Origin: Actibacterium ureilyticum
GTDB taxonomy: Bacteria; Pseudomonadota; Alphaproteobacteria; Rhodobacterales; Rhodobacteraceae
Assembly: GCF_002285435.1 (NCBI RefSeq)
Contig: NZ_NSBT01000026.1
Span: 1 to 64,000, forward strand
Length of the DNA stretch: 64,000 nt
Direction of reading: 5' to 3'
Each line of letters opens with the position of its first letter. Positions within the stretch are counted from its first letter, which is position 1. Below are positions 8,481-18,003 of this stretch, piece after piece. The position numbers and the translations under genes are program-made. The notes below the pieces were generated by a model, which saw only the letters and a program-made list of their open reading frames with translations, made no database searches and was not told where the DNA came from.

Positions 8481-8963
8481 TCAGCCCGCCAACCCCTTGG
8501 TCATTTTCAACAGGGGCAGGGCAAAGGTGCCGTGGGCGGTGTCCAGCACCGCATCGGTCATGCCCGCATCGCGCCAGCCCTGTCGGGTGTAAAAGGCAAC
8601 CGCGCGGGCGTTTTCGGGCACCACGATCAGCCAGGCGGCACGGTGCCCGGCCGCGGCGATTCGCGCGGCGCCGTCCTGTAGCAAAGCGCCCGCCACGCCG
8701 CTGCCCTGCGCCGCCTGGGCGACATAGAGTTGATAAAGCTCATCGCCGCGCACTGCGCACAGGCCCTGTGGCGCGCCGGGCGGGCCGATCACGCGCAGCG
8801 CATCGCGCAACCCGGGCAGGCGGGCGGTGAAATCGCCGATGGTGCGCAGCGCGGTCAGCGCGGGCGGCACATGGGCGGCATGCGCCCGGTGCCAGCCGTC
8901 ATGCCAAAGCCGCGCCAGCGGGGCCAGATCGGCATCGACGACCGGGCGCGGGCCGGGGATCAT
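8481..8963 (-). CDS. GNAT family N-acetyltransferase
   Basis: A 160-residue acyltransferase of the GNAT fold. The acetyl-CoA loop is seen as AQGSGVAGALLQDGAARI, preceded by the beta4 strand LYQLYVAQ and followed by ENARAVAFYTRQGW, the usual end of the fold. ATG 8963 overlaps the tldD stop by four bases (ATGA), so it is translationally coupled to tldD. The substrate cannot be told from sequence; pairing with tldD may be only positional. Confidence 0.82.
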   Translation of the reverse strand: MIPGPRPVVDADLAPLARLWHDGWHRAHAAHVPPALTALRTIGDFTARLPGLRDALRVIGPPGAPQGLCAVRGDELYQLYVAQAAQGSGVAGALLQDGAARIAAAGHRAAWLIVVPENARAVAFYTRQGWRDAGMTDAVLDTAHGTFALPLLKMTKGLAG

Positions 8964-10381
8964 GCCGCCGAGCCACCGACCGTCAGCCCGCCGATCATCA
9001 GCGTGGGCTGGCCCACACCCACCGGCACCCATTGGCCGTTCTTGCCGCAATTGCCGATACCGGGGTCAAGCGCCATGTCGTTGCCGATGGCGCGGATCTG
9101 CTGCATCGCGGTCGGCCCGTCACCGATCAGCGTGGCGCCCTTGACCGGCGCGCCGATCTGGCCGTTCTTCACGCGATAGGCCTCGGTGCAGGAGAACACG
9201 AACTTGCCATTGGTGATGTCGACCTGCCCGCCGCCGAAGCCCACGGCATAGATCCCGTCCTTCAGGTCGGCGACGATGACCTCGGGCGTGGCGTCGCCGC
9301 CCAGCATATAGGTGTTGGTCATGCGCGGCATCGGCGCGTGGGCATAGCTTTCGCGCCGCCCGTTGCCGGTGGGGGCCACGCCCATCAGCCGCGCGTTCTG
9401 CCGGTCCTGCATATAGCCCACAAGGATGCCGTCCTCGATCAGGGTGGTGCGGCTGCTGGGCGTGCCCTCGTCATCGATGGTGATCGAACCGCGCCGGTCG
9501 GGGATCGTACCGTCATCCAGCACCGTGACGCCGGGGGCCGCCACGCGCTGGCCCATCAGCCCGGCAAAGGCAGAGCTGCCCTTGCGGTTGAAATCACCCT
9601 CCAGCCCGTGGCCCACGGCCTCGTGCAGCAGCACGCCGGGCCAGCCGGGGCCAAGCACCACATCCATCACGCCCGCCGGGGCCGGTTCCGCATCAAGGTT
9701 CACCAGCGCGATGCGCAGCGCCTCGCGCGTGGTGTCCTGCCAGTGGGTGGGGTCGATCAGCCCGGTCAGGCCGGTGCGCCCGCCGCCGCCATGGCCACCG
9801 GATTCGCGGCGGCCGTTTTCCTCGACGATGACGGACACGTTCAGCCGGGTCATCGGGCGCGTGTCGCTCAGCAACTGGCCATCTGGGCGCAGGATGAAGA
9901 CCTCCTGCAAAGATGCCGCCAGCGTGGCCGAAACCTGTACCACGCGGGGGTCCAGATCACGGGCAAAGGCGTCGATCTCGCGCAATGTCTCCAGCTTTAC
10001 CGGGAATTCGGCATCGCCCATCGGGTCACGGTCGCCATAAAGCCTGGTGTTGGTGCGCGCAGGCGGCGTGCCCAGCGTGCCGCCGCCATCGCCCACCGCC
10101 AGGCGCACGGTCTCGGACGCCCGCCGGATCGCGGTTTCGCTGATCTCGGTCGAATGGGCGTAGCCCGTGGTCTCGCCCCGCACGGCGCGCAGGCCGAACC
10201 CCTCGACCGCGTCATAGGCGGCGTTGCGCACCCGCCCGTCATCGAAGCTTAGTACCTCGGACCGGCGGCGTTCCAGGAACAGCTCGCCATCGTCGGCGCC
10301 GTCGGTGGCGGCACGCAGCGTGTCCAGCGCGGCGTGCTGGTCGATCGTGTCGGAAAAGGGCTGAAAACCTGTCTGGGTCAT
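8960..10381 (-). CDS. tldD: metalloprotease TldD
   Basis: TldD, with TldE/PmbA, processes peptides such as microcins and degrades CcdA-type antitoxins. This 473-residue copy has the metal site His253-Glu254-x3-His258 ([11 protein letters not shown]) and the conserved cysteine stretch [15 protein letters not shown]. Length and the C-terminal [18 protein letters not shown] motif match the family. ATG 10381 gives the normal N-terminus (MTQTGFQPF); an upstream extension reads through a promoter region. It is divergent from coxB, an order conserved in Rhodobacter relatives. No tldE partner is in the window. Confidence 0.95.
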   Translation of the reverse strand: MTQTGFQPFSDTIDQHAALDTLRAATDGADDGELFLERRRSEVLSFDDGRVRNAAYDAVEGFGLRAVRGETTGYAHSTEISETAIRRASETVRLAVGDGGGTLGTPPARTNTRLYGDRDPMGDAEFPVKLETLREIDAFARDLDPRVVQVSATLAASLQEVFILRPDGQLLSDTRPMTRLNVSVIVEENGRRESGGHGGGGRTGLTGLIDPTHWQDTTREALRIALVNLDAEPAPAGVMDVVLGPGWPGVLLHEAVGHGLEGDFNRKGSSAFAGLMGQRVAAPGVTVLDDGTIPDRRGSITIDDEGTPSSRTTLIEDGILVGYMQDRQNARLMGVAPTGNGRRESYAHAPMPRMTNTYMLGGDATPEVIVADLKDGIYAVGFGGGQVDITNGKFVFSCTEAYRVKNGQIGAPVKGATLIGDGPTAMQQIRAIGNDMALDPGIGNCGKNGQWVPVGVGQPTLMIGGLTVGGSAA

Positions 10382-10403
10382 GGGGCTGTCCGAAAACCTG
10401 TCT

Positions 10404-10417
10404 TTGATATAGATCAA
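10404..10417. promoter_or_regulatory. perfect FNR/FnrL-type box between tldD and coxB
   Basis: TTGATATAGATCAA matches TTGAT-N4-ATCAA exactly. It sits 23 bases before the tldD start and about 140 bases before coxB. FnrL is the oxygen-sensing regulator of this group, so it may repress the aa3 oxidase genes, act on tldD, or both. Confidence 0.75.
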
Positions 10418-10558
10418 TTTCGCGGCCCTATGCCGCATGTCTTTGGCTTGTTTCTTCCGGTCCAATATGGTTTTTGGGGCGCGGGAGCACAACGGTTAAC
10501 CGATGACTCGGACCAATCGTGCAGCGGCCTTTGGTCGCGACGTGAACAGGGAATGACT

Positions 10559-11428
10559 ATGCGACTTTCGAATTTGCTTTTCGGGCTTGGTGCCGCAACC
10601 ACCGGTGTATTCACTGCCGCCGCAGCAATGGCGCAGGACAATCTGCAGGGATTGCCGGTGATCGGCAAGCCGACCGATCGCGGCATCGGCTTTCAGCCGG
10701 CGGCGACCGAGCTGGCGCAGGATGCGCAATGGCTGGACGGTTTCGTGCTGGTCATCATCACCGCGATCTGCGTGTTCGTGACCGCGCTGCTGGTGATCTG
10801 CATCGTGCGTTACAACAAGCGCGCCAATGCCGAGCCCGCGCGGTTCACCCACAACACCCCGCTGGAGGTCGCGTGGACCCTGATTCCGGTGCTGATCCTG
10901 ATCGTCATCGGCTCGATCTCGCTGCCGATCCTGTTCAAGCAGCAGGAAATCCCCGAAGGCGACATCGTGATCAAGGCCACCGGTTATCAGTGGTACTGGG
11001 GCTATGAATACCCGGCGAACGAATTCGGCTTCGACAGCTATATGCTGGCCAAGGAAGAGTTGGCCGATTACGGCTACGACGAATCCGAATACCTGCTGGC
11101 CACCGACACCGCCATGGTCGTGCCCACCGGCAAGAAGATCGTGGTGCAGGTCACCGGCGCCGACGTGATCCATTCCTGGACCATCCCCGCCTTCGGCGTG
11201 AAGCAAGACGCCGTTCCCGGCCGCCTGGCACAGCTGTGGTTTGAGGTGGATGAGGGCAAGGAAGGCATCTATTTCGGCCAGTGCTCGGAACTGTGTGGCA
11301 AGGATCACGCCTATATGCCGATCACGGTCAAGGCCGTGACCCAGGCCGAATACGAAGCCTGGCTGGATGGCGCGATCGAGGAATATGCGGGCAAGCCGCG
11401 TGATCTGACCGTCGCATCGAACCAGTAA
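10559..11428 (+). CDS. coxB: cytochrome c oxidase subunit II
   Basis: Subunit II of the aa3-type oxidase, 289 residues from ATG 10559; ATG 10553 is possible but is too close to the AGGGA site. A signal peptide ends near AAAAMAQ. Two membrane helices follow (about residues 60-85 and 100-125). The periplasmic CuA site is complete: His205, then Cys242, Glu244, Cys246, His250 and Met253 in [12 protein letters not shown]. It takes electrons from cytochrome c and passes them to heme a. It heads the oxidase assembly cluster; subunit I is not in the window. Confidence 0.97.
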   Translation: MRLSNLLFGLGAATTGVFTAAAAMAQDNLQGLPVIGKPTDRGIGFQPAATELAQDAQWLDGFVLVIITAICVFVTALLVICIVRYNKRANAEPARFTHNTPLEVAWTLIPVLILIVIGSISLPILFKQQEIPEGDIVIKATGYQWYWGYEYPANEFGFDSYMLAKEELADYGYDESEYLLATDTAMVVPTGKKIVVQVTGADVIHSWTIPAFGVKQDAVPGRLAQLWFEVDEGKEGIYFGQCSELCGKDHAYMPITVKAVTQAEYEAWLDGAIEEYAGKPRDLTVASNQ

Positions 11429-11479
11429 GCCAATCGGGGCAGGGGCCGCATTGGCCCCCCGCCCGCCAGGGACGCCATC

Positions 11480-12415
11480 ATGACCGACAGCACAACCCTT
11501 CTGGATCACACGCAAGAGGCCCGGTTCGGCGACTATATCGCGCTGCTGAAGCCGCGCGTCATGTCGCTGGTGGTGTTCACCGCGCTGACCGGCCTGCTGG
11601 TGGCGCCGGTGTCGCTGCACCCGCTGGAAGGGTTCGCCGCCATCCTGTTCATCGCCATCGGCGGTGGTGCGTCGGGCGCGCTGAACATGTGGTGGGACAG
11701 CGATATCGACCGGATCATGCGCCGCACCCAAAGCCGTCCGATCCCGTCGGGTCGCGTCGACCGGGACGAGGCGCTGGCCGTGGGCCTGGCGCTGTCGGGG
11801 ATCTCGGTCGTGATGCTGGGGCTGGCGGCCAACTGGGTCGCCGCCGGGCTGCTGGCATTCACCATTTTCTTCTATGCCGTCGTCTATACGATGTGGCTGA
11901 AACGCTCGACCCCGCAGAACATCGTGATCGGTGGCGCGGCGGGGGCGTTCCCGCCGATGATCGGCTGGGCCGCGGCCACGGGCGGGATCAGCGTGGAAAG
12001 CGTGCTGATGTTCGCGCTGATCTTCATGTGGACGCCGCCGCATTTCTGGGCGCTGGCGCTGTTCATGAACGACGACTACACCAATGCCAAGGTGCCGATG
12101 CTGACCGTGACCCACGGCCGCAAGGCGACGCGCCTGCACATCCTGGTCTATACGATCCTGCTGGCGCCGCTGGCGCTGGGCATCGCCGCGACCAGCATTG
12201 GCGGGCCGCTTTACCTGGCCGTGTCGCTGGTGCTGAACGCCGTCTTCCTGGCTGGGGCGCTGCGCCTGTGGCGCCGGGACGAGGGCCTGGCCGGTGCCGA
12301 CAAATACGCGGCGGAAAAGAAGTTTTTCCGCTTCTCGCTGATCTATCTGTTCATGCATTTCGTCGCGCTGCTGGCCGAGGCCGCGCTGCGCACCGCTGGG
12401 ATGGGGGGATGGTGA
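11480..12415 (+). CDS. ctaB: protoheme IX farnesyltransferase
   Basis: Heme O synthase, 311 residues, which adds farnesyl to heme b on the way to heme a. About nine membrane helices are seen. The prenyl-diphosphate-binding aspartate motif is NMWWDSDIDRIMRRTQSRP starting at Asn69, and the second conserved loop KRSTPQNIVIGGAAGAFPP is present. It lies between coxB and a small coxF-like gene whose start overlaps the ctaB stop, so all belong to one operon serving the aa3 oxidase. Confidence 0.97.
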   Translation: MTDSTTLLDHTQEARFGDYIALLKPRVMSLVVFTALTGLLVAPVSLHPLEGFAAILFIAIGGGASGALNMWWDSDIDRIMRRTQSRPIPSGRVDRDEALAVGLALSGISVVMLGLAANWVAAGLLAFTIFFYAVVYTMWLKRSTPQNIVIGGAAGAFPPMIGWAAATGGISVESVLMFALIFMWTPPHFWALALFMNDDYTNAKVPMLTVTHGRKATRLHILVYTILLAPLALGIAATSIGGPLYLAVSLVLNAVFLAGALRLWRRDEGLAGADKYAAEKKFFRFSLIYLFMHFVALLAEAALRTAGMGGW

Positions 12416-12603
12416 TGGCCCTGAAAGCCGAACACGACCTGCACAAGCGCCGCTTCGGGCGCAACCTGGGGCTGGGCATCGTCCTGGCCGGGTTCGTCGC
12501 GCTGGTCTTTGGCCTGACCGTGGTCAAGGTCTCGAATGGCGACAGCATGGAGGCCTTCGATCACACCGCGCGCCCCGGCCTGACCGAGGGGACCGGACAA
12601 TGA
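12415..12603 (+). CDS. small CoxF-like oxidase assembly membrane protein
   Basis: A 62-residue protein with one membrane helix (GLGIVLAGFVALVFGLTVV) after a basic N-terminus (LHKRRFGRN), so the C-terminus should face the periplasm. It lies exactly where Rhodobacterales carry the short coxF/ctaF gene between ctaB and ctaG. It overlaps the ctaB stop at one end and the ctaG start (ATGA) at the other. ATG 12415 is chosen for spacing from the GGGGG site; ATG 12409 is also possible. The molecular role is not known. Confidence 0.8.
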   Translation: MALKAEHDLHKRRFGRNLGLGIVLAGFVALVFGLTVVKVSNGDSMEAFDHTARPGLTEGTGQ

Positions 12604-13181
12604 GCGATACACCCAACACCAAGCGCACCGTGCGCCAGCTGCTGACCGTGGTTTTCGTCATGGGCGCGCTGGCCTGGGCATCGGTGCCGCTTTACGACCT
12701 GTTCTGCCGCGTCACCGGCTTTGGCGGCGTGCCCGCGATTGCCGATGCGGGCGCCGACCGGGTGCTGGACCAGACGATCAAGATCCGCTTCGATGCGTCG
12801 AAAGAGCGCGATTTCCCGTGGGAATTCAAACCCGTCGCGCATGAGATGGACATCCGCATCGGCGAGACCGGGCTGGCGTTCTATGAGGCATACAACCCCA
12901 CCGACCGGCCGATTGCGGGCACCGCCAGCTATAACGTCGCGCCGTATGAGGCCGGGGGCTTCTTTACCAAGATCGACTGTTTCTGCTTCGAATTGCAGGT
13001 GCTGCAACCGGGCGAGCGGGTGCAGATGCCGGTCAGCTTCTATGTCGATCCCGACATGGTGACCGACCGCGACGCAAAATACGTGCATACGATCACGCTG
13101 AGCTATACTTTTCACGAAACCGATCTGCCGGAAGAACAGGCCAACCTGTCAAAGCCGGCGGACACAACCACGTTTAACTGA
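12600..13181 (+). CDS. ctaG: cytochrome c oxidase assembly protein CtaG (Cox11)
   Basis: Copper chaperone that delivers Cu to the CuB site of subunit I; 193 residues. It has a single N-terminal membrane anchor (LLTVVFVMGALAWASVPLY), the conserved YDLFCRVTGFGG segment and the copper-binding CFCFE motif near residue 124, then PVSFYVDPDM. It starts with ATGA overlap on the coxF-like gene and is followed after 24 bases by coxC. The protein acts on the periplasmic face of the inner membrane. Confidence 0.96.
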   Translation: MSDTPNTKRTVRQLLTVVFVMGALAWASVPLYDLFCRVTGFGGVPAIADAGADRVLDQTIKIRFDASKERDFPWEFKPVAHEMDIRIGETGLAFYEAYNPTDRPIAGTASYNVAPYEAGGFFTKIDCFCFELQVLQPGERVQMPVSFYVDPDMVTDRDAKYVHTITLSYTFHETDLPEEQANLSKPADTTTFN

Positions 13182-13205
13182 CGTCTCAGGCGAGGGAACG
13201 CGACT

Positions 13206-14012
13206 ATGGCGCATGAGAAAAACCACGACTATCACATTCTGAGCCCCTCGATCTGGCCCTTTGCCGGGTCCGTCGGGGCGTTCGTCATGCTGTTCGGCGC
13301 CGTCATGTGGATGCATGGCAACGGCGTCTGGATGTTCCTGATCGGCCTGGTGGCGGTCCTGTACACCATGTTCGCCTGGTGGTCCGAGGTCGTGGCCGAA
13401 AGCCGCATCGGCGATCACACCCCCGTGGTGCGGATCGGCCTGCGCTATGGCTTCATCCTGTTCATCATGTCCGAGGTGATGTTCTTCGCGGCCTGGTTCT
13501 GGAGCTTCTTCAAGCACGCGCTGTACCCGATGGACCCCGATGGCATGAGCCCGCTGGTCGATGGCCAATGGCCGCCCGCGGGGATCGAGACCTTTGACCC
13601 CTGGCACCTGCCGCTGATTAACACGCTGATCCTGCTGTGCTCGGGCGCGGCGGCGACCTGGGCGCACCACGCGCTTGTGCATGAAAACAACCGCAAGGAC
13701 ATGCGCAACGGCCTGATCCTGGCGATTGCACTGGGCGCGATCTTCACCGTGTTCCAGGCCTATGAATACAGCCACGCGGCCTTCGGCTTCTCGGGCAACA
13801 TCTATGGTGCGAACTTCTTCATGGCGACGGGCTTTCACGGCATGCACGTGATCATCGGCACGATCTTCCTGTTCGTCTGCCTGCTGCGGCTGATGAAGGG
13901 GCACTTCACCCCCGAAAAACACGTCGGCTTCGAGGCCGCCGCCTGGTACTGGCACTTCGTCGACGTGGTGTGGCTGTTCCTGTTCGCGGCGGTCTATATC
14001 TGGGGTGGCTAA
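13206..14012 (+). CDS. coxC: cytochrome c oxidase subunit III
   Basis: Subunit III of the aa3 oxidase, 268 residues, seven membrane helices. Family signatures include [18 protein letters not shown] at the N-terminus, [28 protein letters not shown] and the C-terminal [15 protein letters not shown]. It stabilises turnover of subunit I and holds lipid. It is followed by a hairpin with a short T run at 14041-14067, before the SURF1 gene, so some transcription probably ends here. Confidence 0.97.
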   Translation: MAHEKNHDYHILSPSIWPFAGSVGAFVMLFGAVMWMHGNGVWMFLIGLVAVLYTMFAWWSEVVAESRIGDHTPVVRIGLRYGFILFIMSEVMFFAAWFWSFFKHALYPMDPDGMSPLVDGQWPPAGIETFDPWHLPLINTLILLCSGAAATWAHHALVHENNRKDMRNGLILAIALGAIFTVFQAYEYSHAAFGFSGNIYGANFFMATGFHGMHVIIGTIFLFVCLLRLMKGHFTPEKHVGFEAAAWYWHFVDVVWLFLFAAVYIWGG

Positions 14013-14040
14013 GCGCCCGCCAGCACGCTAGAAAACGCGA

Positions 14041-14067
14041 AAGTGCGGGGGCTTCCCCCGCGCTTTT
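14041..14067 (+). terminator. terminator-like hairpin after coxC
   Basis: AAGTGCGGGGG pairs with CCCCCGCGCTT (one G-T pair) around a three-base loop and runs into TTTT. It may attenuate transcription between coxC and the SURF1 gene. Confidence 0.65.
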
Positions 14068-14083
14068 CATTTGAGGGGACGAC

Positions 14084-14758
14084 ATGCGGCGATACCTGTT
14101 TCCTTTGGTGATCGGGATCTGTGGCGCGGCGGTGCTGATATCGCTGGGCCTGTGGCAGCTGCGCCGGCTGGAGTGGAAAGAGGCCTATCTGGCCGAGATC
14201 GAAGCGCGGATCGGCGGCACCCCCGCGGCGCTGGCCACCACGTTCGACCCCGAAACCGACCGGTTTCAGCCGGTCGCGGTTGCGGGACGTTTCACCGGGG
14301 ACCAGTTGCGGGTGTTGTCGGGGGTCAAGGGCATCGGCCCGGGCCACCGGATGATCGCGGGGTTCGAGACCGATACCGGGCGGCGCATCCTGATCGACCG
14401 GGGCTTCCTGCCGCAACAGGCGCCGGGCGGCACCCCGCCCGAAGGCGCGGTTCAGGTGACCGGCAACCTGCATTGGCCGCGCGAGGCCGACGAATTCACC
14501 CCCGACCCGGACCTGAAGGCCGATCTGTGGTTCGCCCGCGACGTGCCCGCGATGGCCGCACATCTGGGGACCGAGCCGGTGCTGATCGTCGCGCGTCAGG
14601 TGTCGGGGGACAATGGCGATGTCCTGCCGCAGCCGGTCGATACCTCTGGCATTCCAAACGATCATTTGGAATATGCACTGACCTGGTTCGGGCTGACGAT
14701 CGTCTGGCTGGGGATGACAGCGCTGCTGATGTGGCGTATCAGGCGGAAAACGGTGTAA
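14084..14758 (+). CDS. SURF1 family oxidase assembly protein
   Basis: SURF1/Shy1 binds heme a and helps build subunit I of the aa3 oxidase. The 224-residue protein has one membrane helix at each end, with a periplasmic domain between. Conserved features include LGLWQLRRLEWKEA, ILIDRGFLPQQ and the C-terminal NDHLEYALTWFGLTIVW. Its position after coxC and before thrC is the usual one in Rhodobacter relatives. A GAGGGG site precedes the ATG. Confidence 0.94.
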   Translation: MRRYLFPLVIGICGAAVLISLGLWQLRRLEWKEAYLAEIEARIGGTPAALATTFDPETDRFQPVAVAGRFTGDQLRVLSGVKGIGPGHRMIAGFETDTGRRILIDRGFLPQQAPGGTPPEGAVQVTGNLHWPREADEFTPDPDLKADLWFARDVPAMAAHLGTEPVLIVARQVSGDNGDVLPQPVDTSGIPNDHLEYALTWFGLTIVWLGMTALLMWRIRRKTV

Positions 14759-14768
14759 GGGCAGGCAG

Positions 14769-16160
14769 ATGCGCTATGTATCGACACGGGGCAACGCCCC
14801 GGTTCTGAGTTTCGAAGAGGCGATGCTGACGGGTCTGGCCCGCGATGGGGGCCTGTATGTGCCCGAGACCATCCCTCAGATCAGCGCTGACGAGATCGCC
14901 GCGCTGGCCGGCCAAACCTATGAAGAGGCCGCCTTTCGCATCATGCGCCCCTTTATCGGCGATGCCTTCACCGATGCCGAGTTTCGCGCCATCATCGACC
15001 GCGCCTATGCCGGGTTCCACCACGCCGCCCGCGCGCCGCTGGTGCAGCTGGCGCCGAACCATTTCCTGCTGGAGCTGTTCCACGGCCCCACGCTGGCCTT
15101 CAAGGATTTCGCGATGCAGCTGATCGGTCAGCTGTTTCAGGCCGCGCTCAGCCGGTCGGGCAAGCGGGTGACCATCGTGGGCGCGACCAGCGGCGATACC
15201 GGCTCTGCGGCGATCGAGGCGTTCCGCGGCCTGTCGAATGTCGACGTGTTCATCCTGTTCCCGCATGGCCGGGTTTCCGAGGTGCAGCGCCGCCAGATGA
15301 CGACGCCGTCCGAGGATAACGTGCACGCGCTGGCCGTGGATGGCGATTTCGACGATTGCCAAGCCAAGCTGAAGGACATGTTTAACCATTTCGAATTCCG
15401 CGATGCCGTGGGGCTCGCCGGTGTGAACAGCATCAACTGGGCGCGGGTTCTGGCGCAGGTGGTCTATTACTTCACCTCGGCCGTCAGCCTGGGCGCGCCG
15501 CAGCGCAAGGTCAGCTTTACCGTGCCCACGGGCAATTTCGGCGACATCTTCGCGGGCTATATCGCCAAGCGCATGGGGCTGCCGATTGACAAGCTGGTGG
15601 TCGCCACCAACCAGAACGACATCCTGCACCGCGCGCTCAGCTCGGGCGGGTACGTGACCCAAGGGGTGACGCCGTCGATCAGCCCGTCGATGGATATTCA
15701 GGTCAGCTCGAATTTCGAACGGGCGCTGTTCGATGTCTATGACCGCGATGGCGCGGCGGTGGCCCAGCAGATGGACGAGCTTAAGCAAACCGGCGGCTTC
15801 CAGATCAGCCAGGGTGCGTTGCAGCGGTTGCAGGATATCTTCGCCTCGGGCCGCGCGTCCGAGGAGGAAACCTCCGCCACCATCGCCCGCGCCTTTGCCG
15901 AAACCGGCGAGGTTCTGTGCCCGCACAGCGCCGTGGGCGTCAAGGTGGCCGGCGAACAACCCGTCAGCGCCACGCCGATGATCACCCTGGCCACGGCGCA
16001 TCCGGCCAAGTTCCCCGCGGCGGTCGAGGCCGCGTGCGGCGTGCATCCCCCCCTTCCCAATCGCATGGCAGACCTGTATGAGCGTTCAGAACGCGTGACA
16101 CGGGTTCCCAACGACCTGGCCGCGATTGAAGACATTATTCATGAAAGGCGCGCCCATTGA
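14769..16160 (+). CDS. thrC: threonine synthase
   Basis: PLP enzyme turning O-phosphohomoserine into threonine; 463 residues, the long class like E. coli ThrC. The PLP lysine is Lys112 in GPTLAFKDFAM. TSGDTGSAAIEAF and TGNFGDIFAGYIAKRMGLP bind cofactor phosphate. It begins ten bases after the SURF1 stop and its own stop overlaps the next gene (TTGA). Linkage to oxidase genes is conserved in this group and does not imply shared function. Confidence 0.97.
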   Translation: MRYVSTRGNAPVLSFEEAMLTGLARDGGLYVPETIPQISADEIAALAGQTYEEAAFRIMRPFIGDAFTDAEFRAIIDRAYAGFHHAARAPLVQLAPNHFLLELFHGPTLAFKDFAMQLIGQLFQAALSRSGKRVTIVGATSGDTGSAAIEAFRGLSNVDVFILFPHGRVSEVQRRQMTTPSEDNVHALAVDGDFDDCQAKLKDMFNHFEFRDAVGLAGVNSINWARVLAQVVYYFTSAVSLGAPQRKVSFTVPTGNFGDIFAGYIAKRMGLPIDKLVVATNQNDILHRALSSGGYVTQGVTPSISPSMDIQVSSNFERALFDVYDRDGAAVAQQMDELKQTGGFQISQGALQRLQDIFASGRASEEETSATIARAFAETGEVLCPHSAVGVKVAGEQPVSATPMITLATAHPAKFPAAVEAACGVHPPLPNRMADLYERSERVTRVPNDLAAIEDIIHERRAH

Positions 16161-17419
16161 GCGTTCAGCTGCACAGGCTTTCCAACGGATTCCGCATCGT
16201 CACAGAACACATGCCGTCGTCCAAGTCGGCCTCGCTGGGGATCTGGGTGACCGCCGGGGGGCGGCATGAGCGGTTCGAACAGAACGGCATCGCGCATTTC
16301 CTGGAACACATGGCCTTCAAGGGCACCAAGAAGCGCACCGCGCTGGAGATCGCCGAAGAGATCGAAGATGTGGGCGGCTACATCAACGCCTATACCTCGC
16401 GCGAGATGACGGCCTATTACGCCCGCGTGCTCGAGGCGGACGTGCCGCTGGCGCTGGACGTGATTGCCGATATCGTGCTGAACCCGGTTTTCGACCCCGC
16501 CGAGATCGAGATCGAGCGCGGCGTGATCCTGCAGGAAATCGGTCAGGCGATGGACACGCCAGACGACGTGATCTTCGACTGGCTGCAAGAGGCCGCCTTT
16601 CCCGGACAGGCCCTGGGCCGCACCATTCTGGGCCCCAGCGAACGTGTCAGCGCGTTTTCGCGCGACGATCTTTATGGCTTTGTGCGTGAACATTACGCGC
16701 CGGGTCAGATGATCCTGTCGGCCGCCGGGGCGGTGGACCATGACGAGATCGTGCGCCTGGCCGAGGCGCTATTCGGCCATCTTCCGGCGGTGACCCATGT
16801 GCCCGCCGATCCCGCGCAGTTTTCGGGCGGCGAGCGGCGCGAGCACAAGGCGCTGGAACAGGCGCATTTCGCGCTGGCCTTCGAAAGCCCGGGTTATCGC
16901 CATCCCGACATCTATACCGCCCAGATCTATGCCACGGCGATGGGTGGCGGCATGTCCTCGCGGCTGTTTCAGGAAATCCGTGAACGCCGGGGGCTGTGCT
17001 ATTCGATCTTCGCCCAGGCGGGTGCCTATGCCGATACCGGGCTGATCACGCTTTATGCCGGCACGTCCGAGGCGCAATTGCCCGAACTGGCGCAGCTGAC
17101 CATGGCCGAGATGTTCCGGTCGGCCGACACGCTCAGCCCGGCCGAGATCAACCGATCCCGCGCGCAGATGAAGGCGGGGCTGCTGATGGGGCTGGAAAGC
17201 CCGTCGAACCGGGCCGAACGGCTGGCGCGGCTGGTGGCGATCTGGGACCGGGTGCCGGAACTGGAAGAGACGATTGCCAATATCGACGCCGTCACCACCA
17301 CCGATGTGCGCGACTTTGCGGGGCGGATGCTGACCGACGGCAAATCGGCGCTGGCGCTTTACGGCCCCATCGCCAATGCGCCCGAGCTGGAGGCGCTGCA
17401 AAAGGGTCTGGCGGCCTGA
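16157..17419 (+). CDS. M16 family zinc peptidase (processing peptidase-like)
   Basis: A 420-residue protein related to mitochondrial processing peptidase beta and PqqF. The inverted zinc motif HFLEH (His47, Glu50, His51) is intact, and ERGVILQEI supplies the distal glutamate about 75 residues on. A second M16 domain follows with the YLSAGTSE-like LYAGTSEAQ region. The start is TTG at 16157, overlapping the thrC stop by four bases; no better start is seen. There is no signal peptide, so the enzyme is probably cytoplasmic. Physiological substrate unknown. Confidence 0.92.
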   Translation: MSVQLHRLSNGFRIVTEHMPSSKSASLGIWVTAGGRHERFEQNGIAHFLEHMAFKGTKKRTALEIAEEIEDVGGYINAYTSREMTAYYARVLEADVPLALDVIADIVLNPVFDPAEIEIERGVILQEIGQAMDTPDDVIFDWLQEAAFPGQALGRTILGPSERVSAFSRDDLYGFVREHYAPGQMILSAAGAVDHDEIVRLAEALFGHLPAVTHVPADPAQFSGGERREHKALEQAHFALAFESPGYRHPDIYTAQIYATAMGGGMSSRLFQEIRERRGLCYSIFAQAGAYADTGLITLYAGTSEAQLPELAQLTMAEMFRSADTLSPAEINRSRAQMKAGLLMGLESPSNRAERLARLVAIWDRVPELEETIANIDAVTTTDVRDFAGRMLTDGKSALALYGPIANAPELEALQKGLAA

Positions 17420-18003
17420 TGCTTTCGCGGCGGCGCAAGGTGCGGATCGAAACCGCACGCATGACCCTGCGCCCGCCGCAACATGCCGATTTTCGCGCCT
17501 GGACGGCGCTGCGCCGGGCCAGCCGCGATTTCCTGACACCGTGGGAACCCGCCTGGGCCGACGATCACCTGAGCCGCAAATCCTTTACCAACCGGGTCTA
17601 TTGGGCGCAGCGCGCGATCAGCAACGGCACCGCCGTGCCGCTGTTCCTGGTCAAGCGCGATACCGAGGATCTGCTGGGCGCCGTCACGCTGGACAATATC
17701 CGGCGCGGGCCCGCGCAATCGGGCACGCTGGGCTATTGGGTGGGGGCGCATCACGCGCGCCAGGGCTATATGCGCGAGGCGATTGAATCGCTGGTCTTCT
17801 ATGCGTTCAACCAGATCGACATCAGCCGGGTCGAGGCCGCCTGCCTGCCGGAAAACGCCGCCTCGCGCGGGGTGCTGGAAAAATGCGGCTTCAAGTACGA
17901 GGGCGTCGCGCAGAGCTATCTGCAGATCAACGGGCGGTGGCGCTCACACGTGCTGTATTCCAACCTGCGCGGGGATCGGCGCGGGCGCACCGATATCGGC
18001 TAG
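17419..18003 (+). CDS. GNAT N-acetyltransferase (RimJ/RimL type)
   Basis: A 194-residue acyltransferase. It has the RimJ/RimL hallmarks: RIETARMTLRPPQHADF at the start, GTLGYWVGAHHARQGYMREAI as the acetyl-CoA site and ENAASRGVLEKCGFKYEG near the end. ATG 17419 overlaps the M16 peptidase stop, so the gene is coupled to it. Ribosomal protein N-terminal acetylation is the best-known job of the family, but the substrate here is not shown. It ends tail-to-tail with the next gene, sharing stop-codon bases. Confidence 0.92.
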   Translation: MLSRRRKVRIETARMTLRPPQHADFRAWTALRRASRDFLTPWEPAWADDHLSRKSFTNRVYWAQRAISNGTAVPLFLVKRDTEDLLGAVTLDNIRRGPAQSGTLGYWVGAHHARQGYMREAIESLVFYAFNQIDISRVEAACLPENAASRGVLEKCGFKYEGVAQSYLQINGRWRSHVLYSNLRGDRRGRTDIG

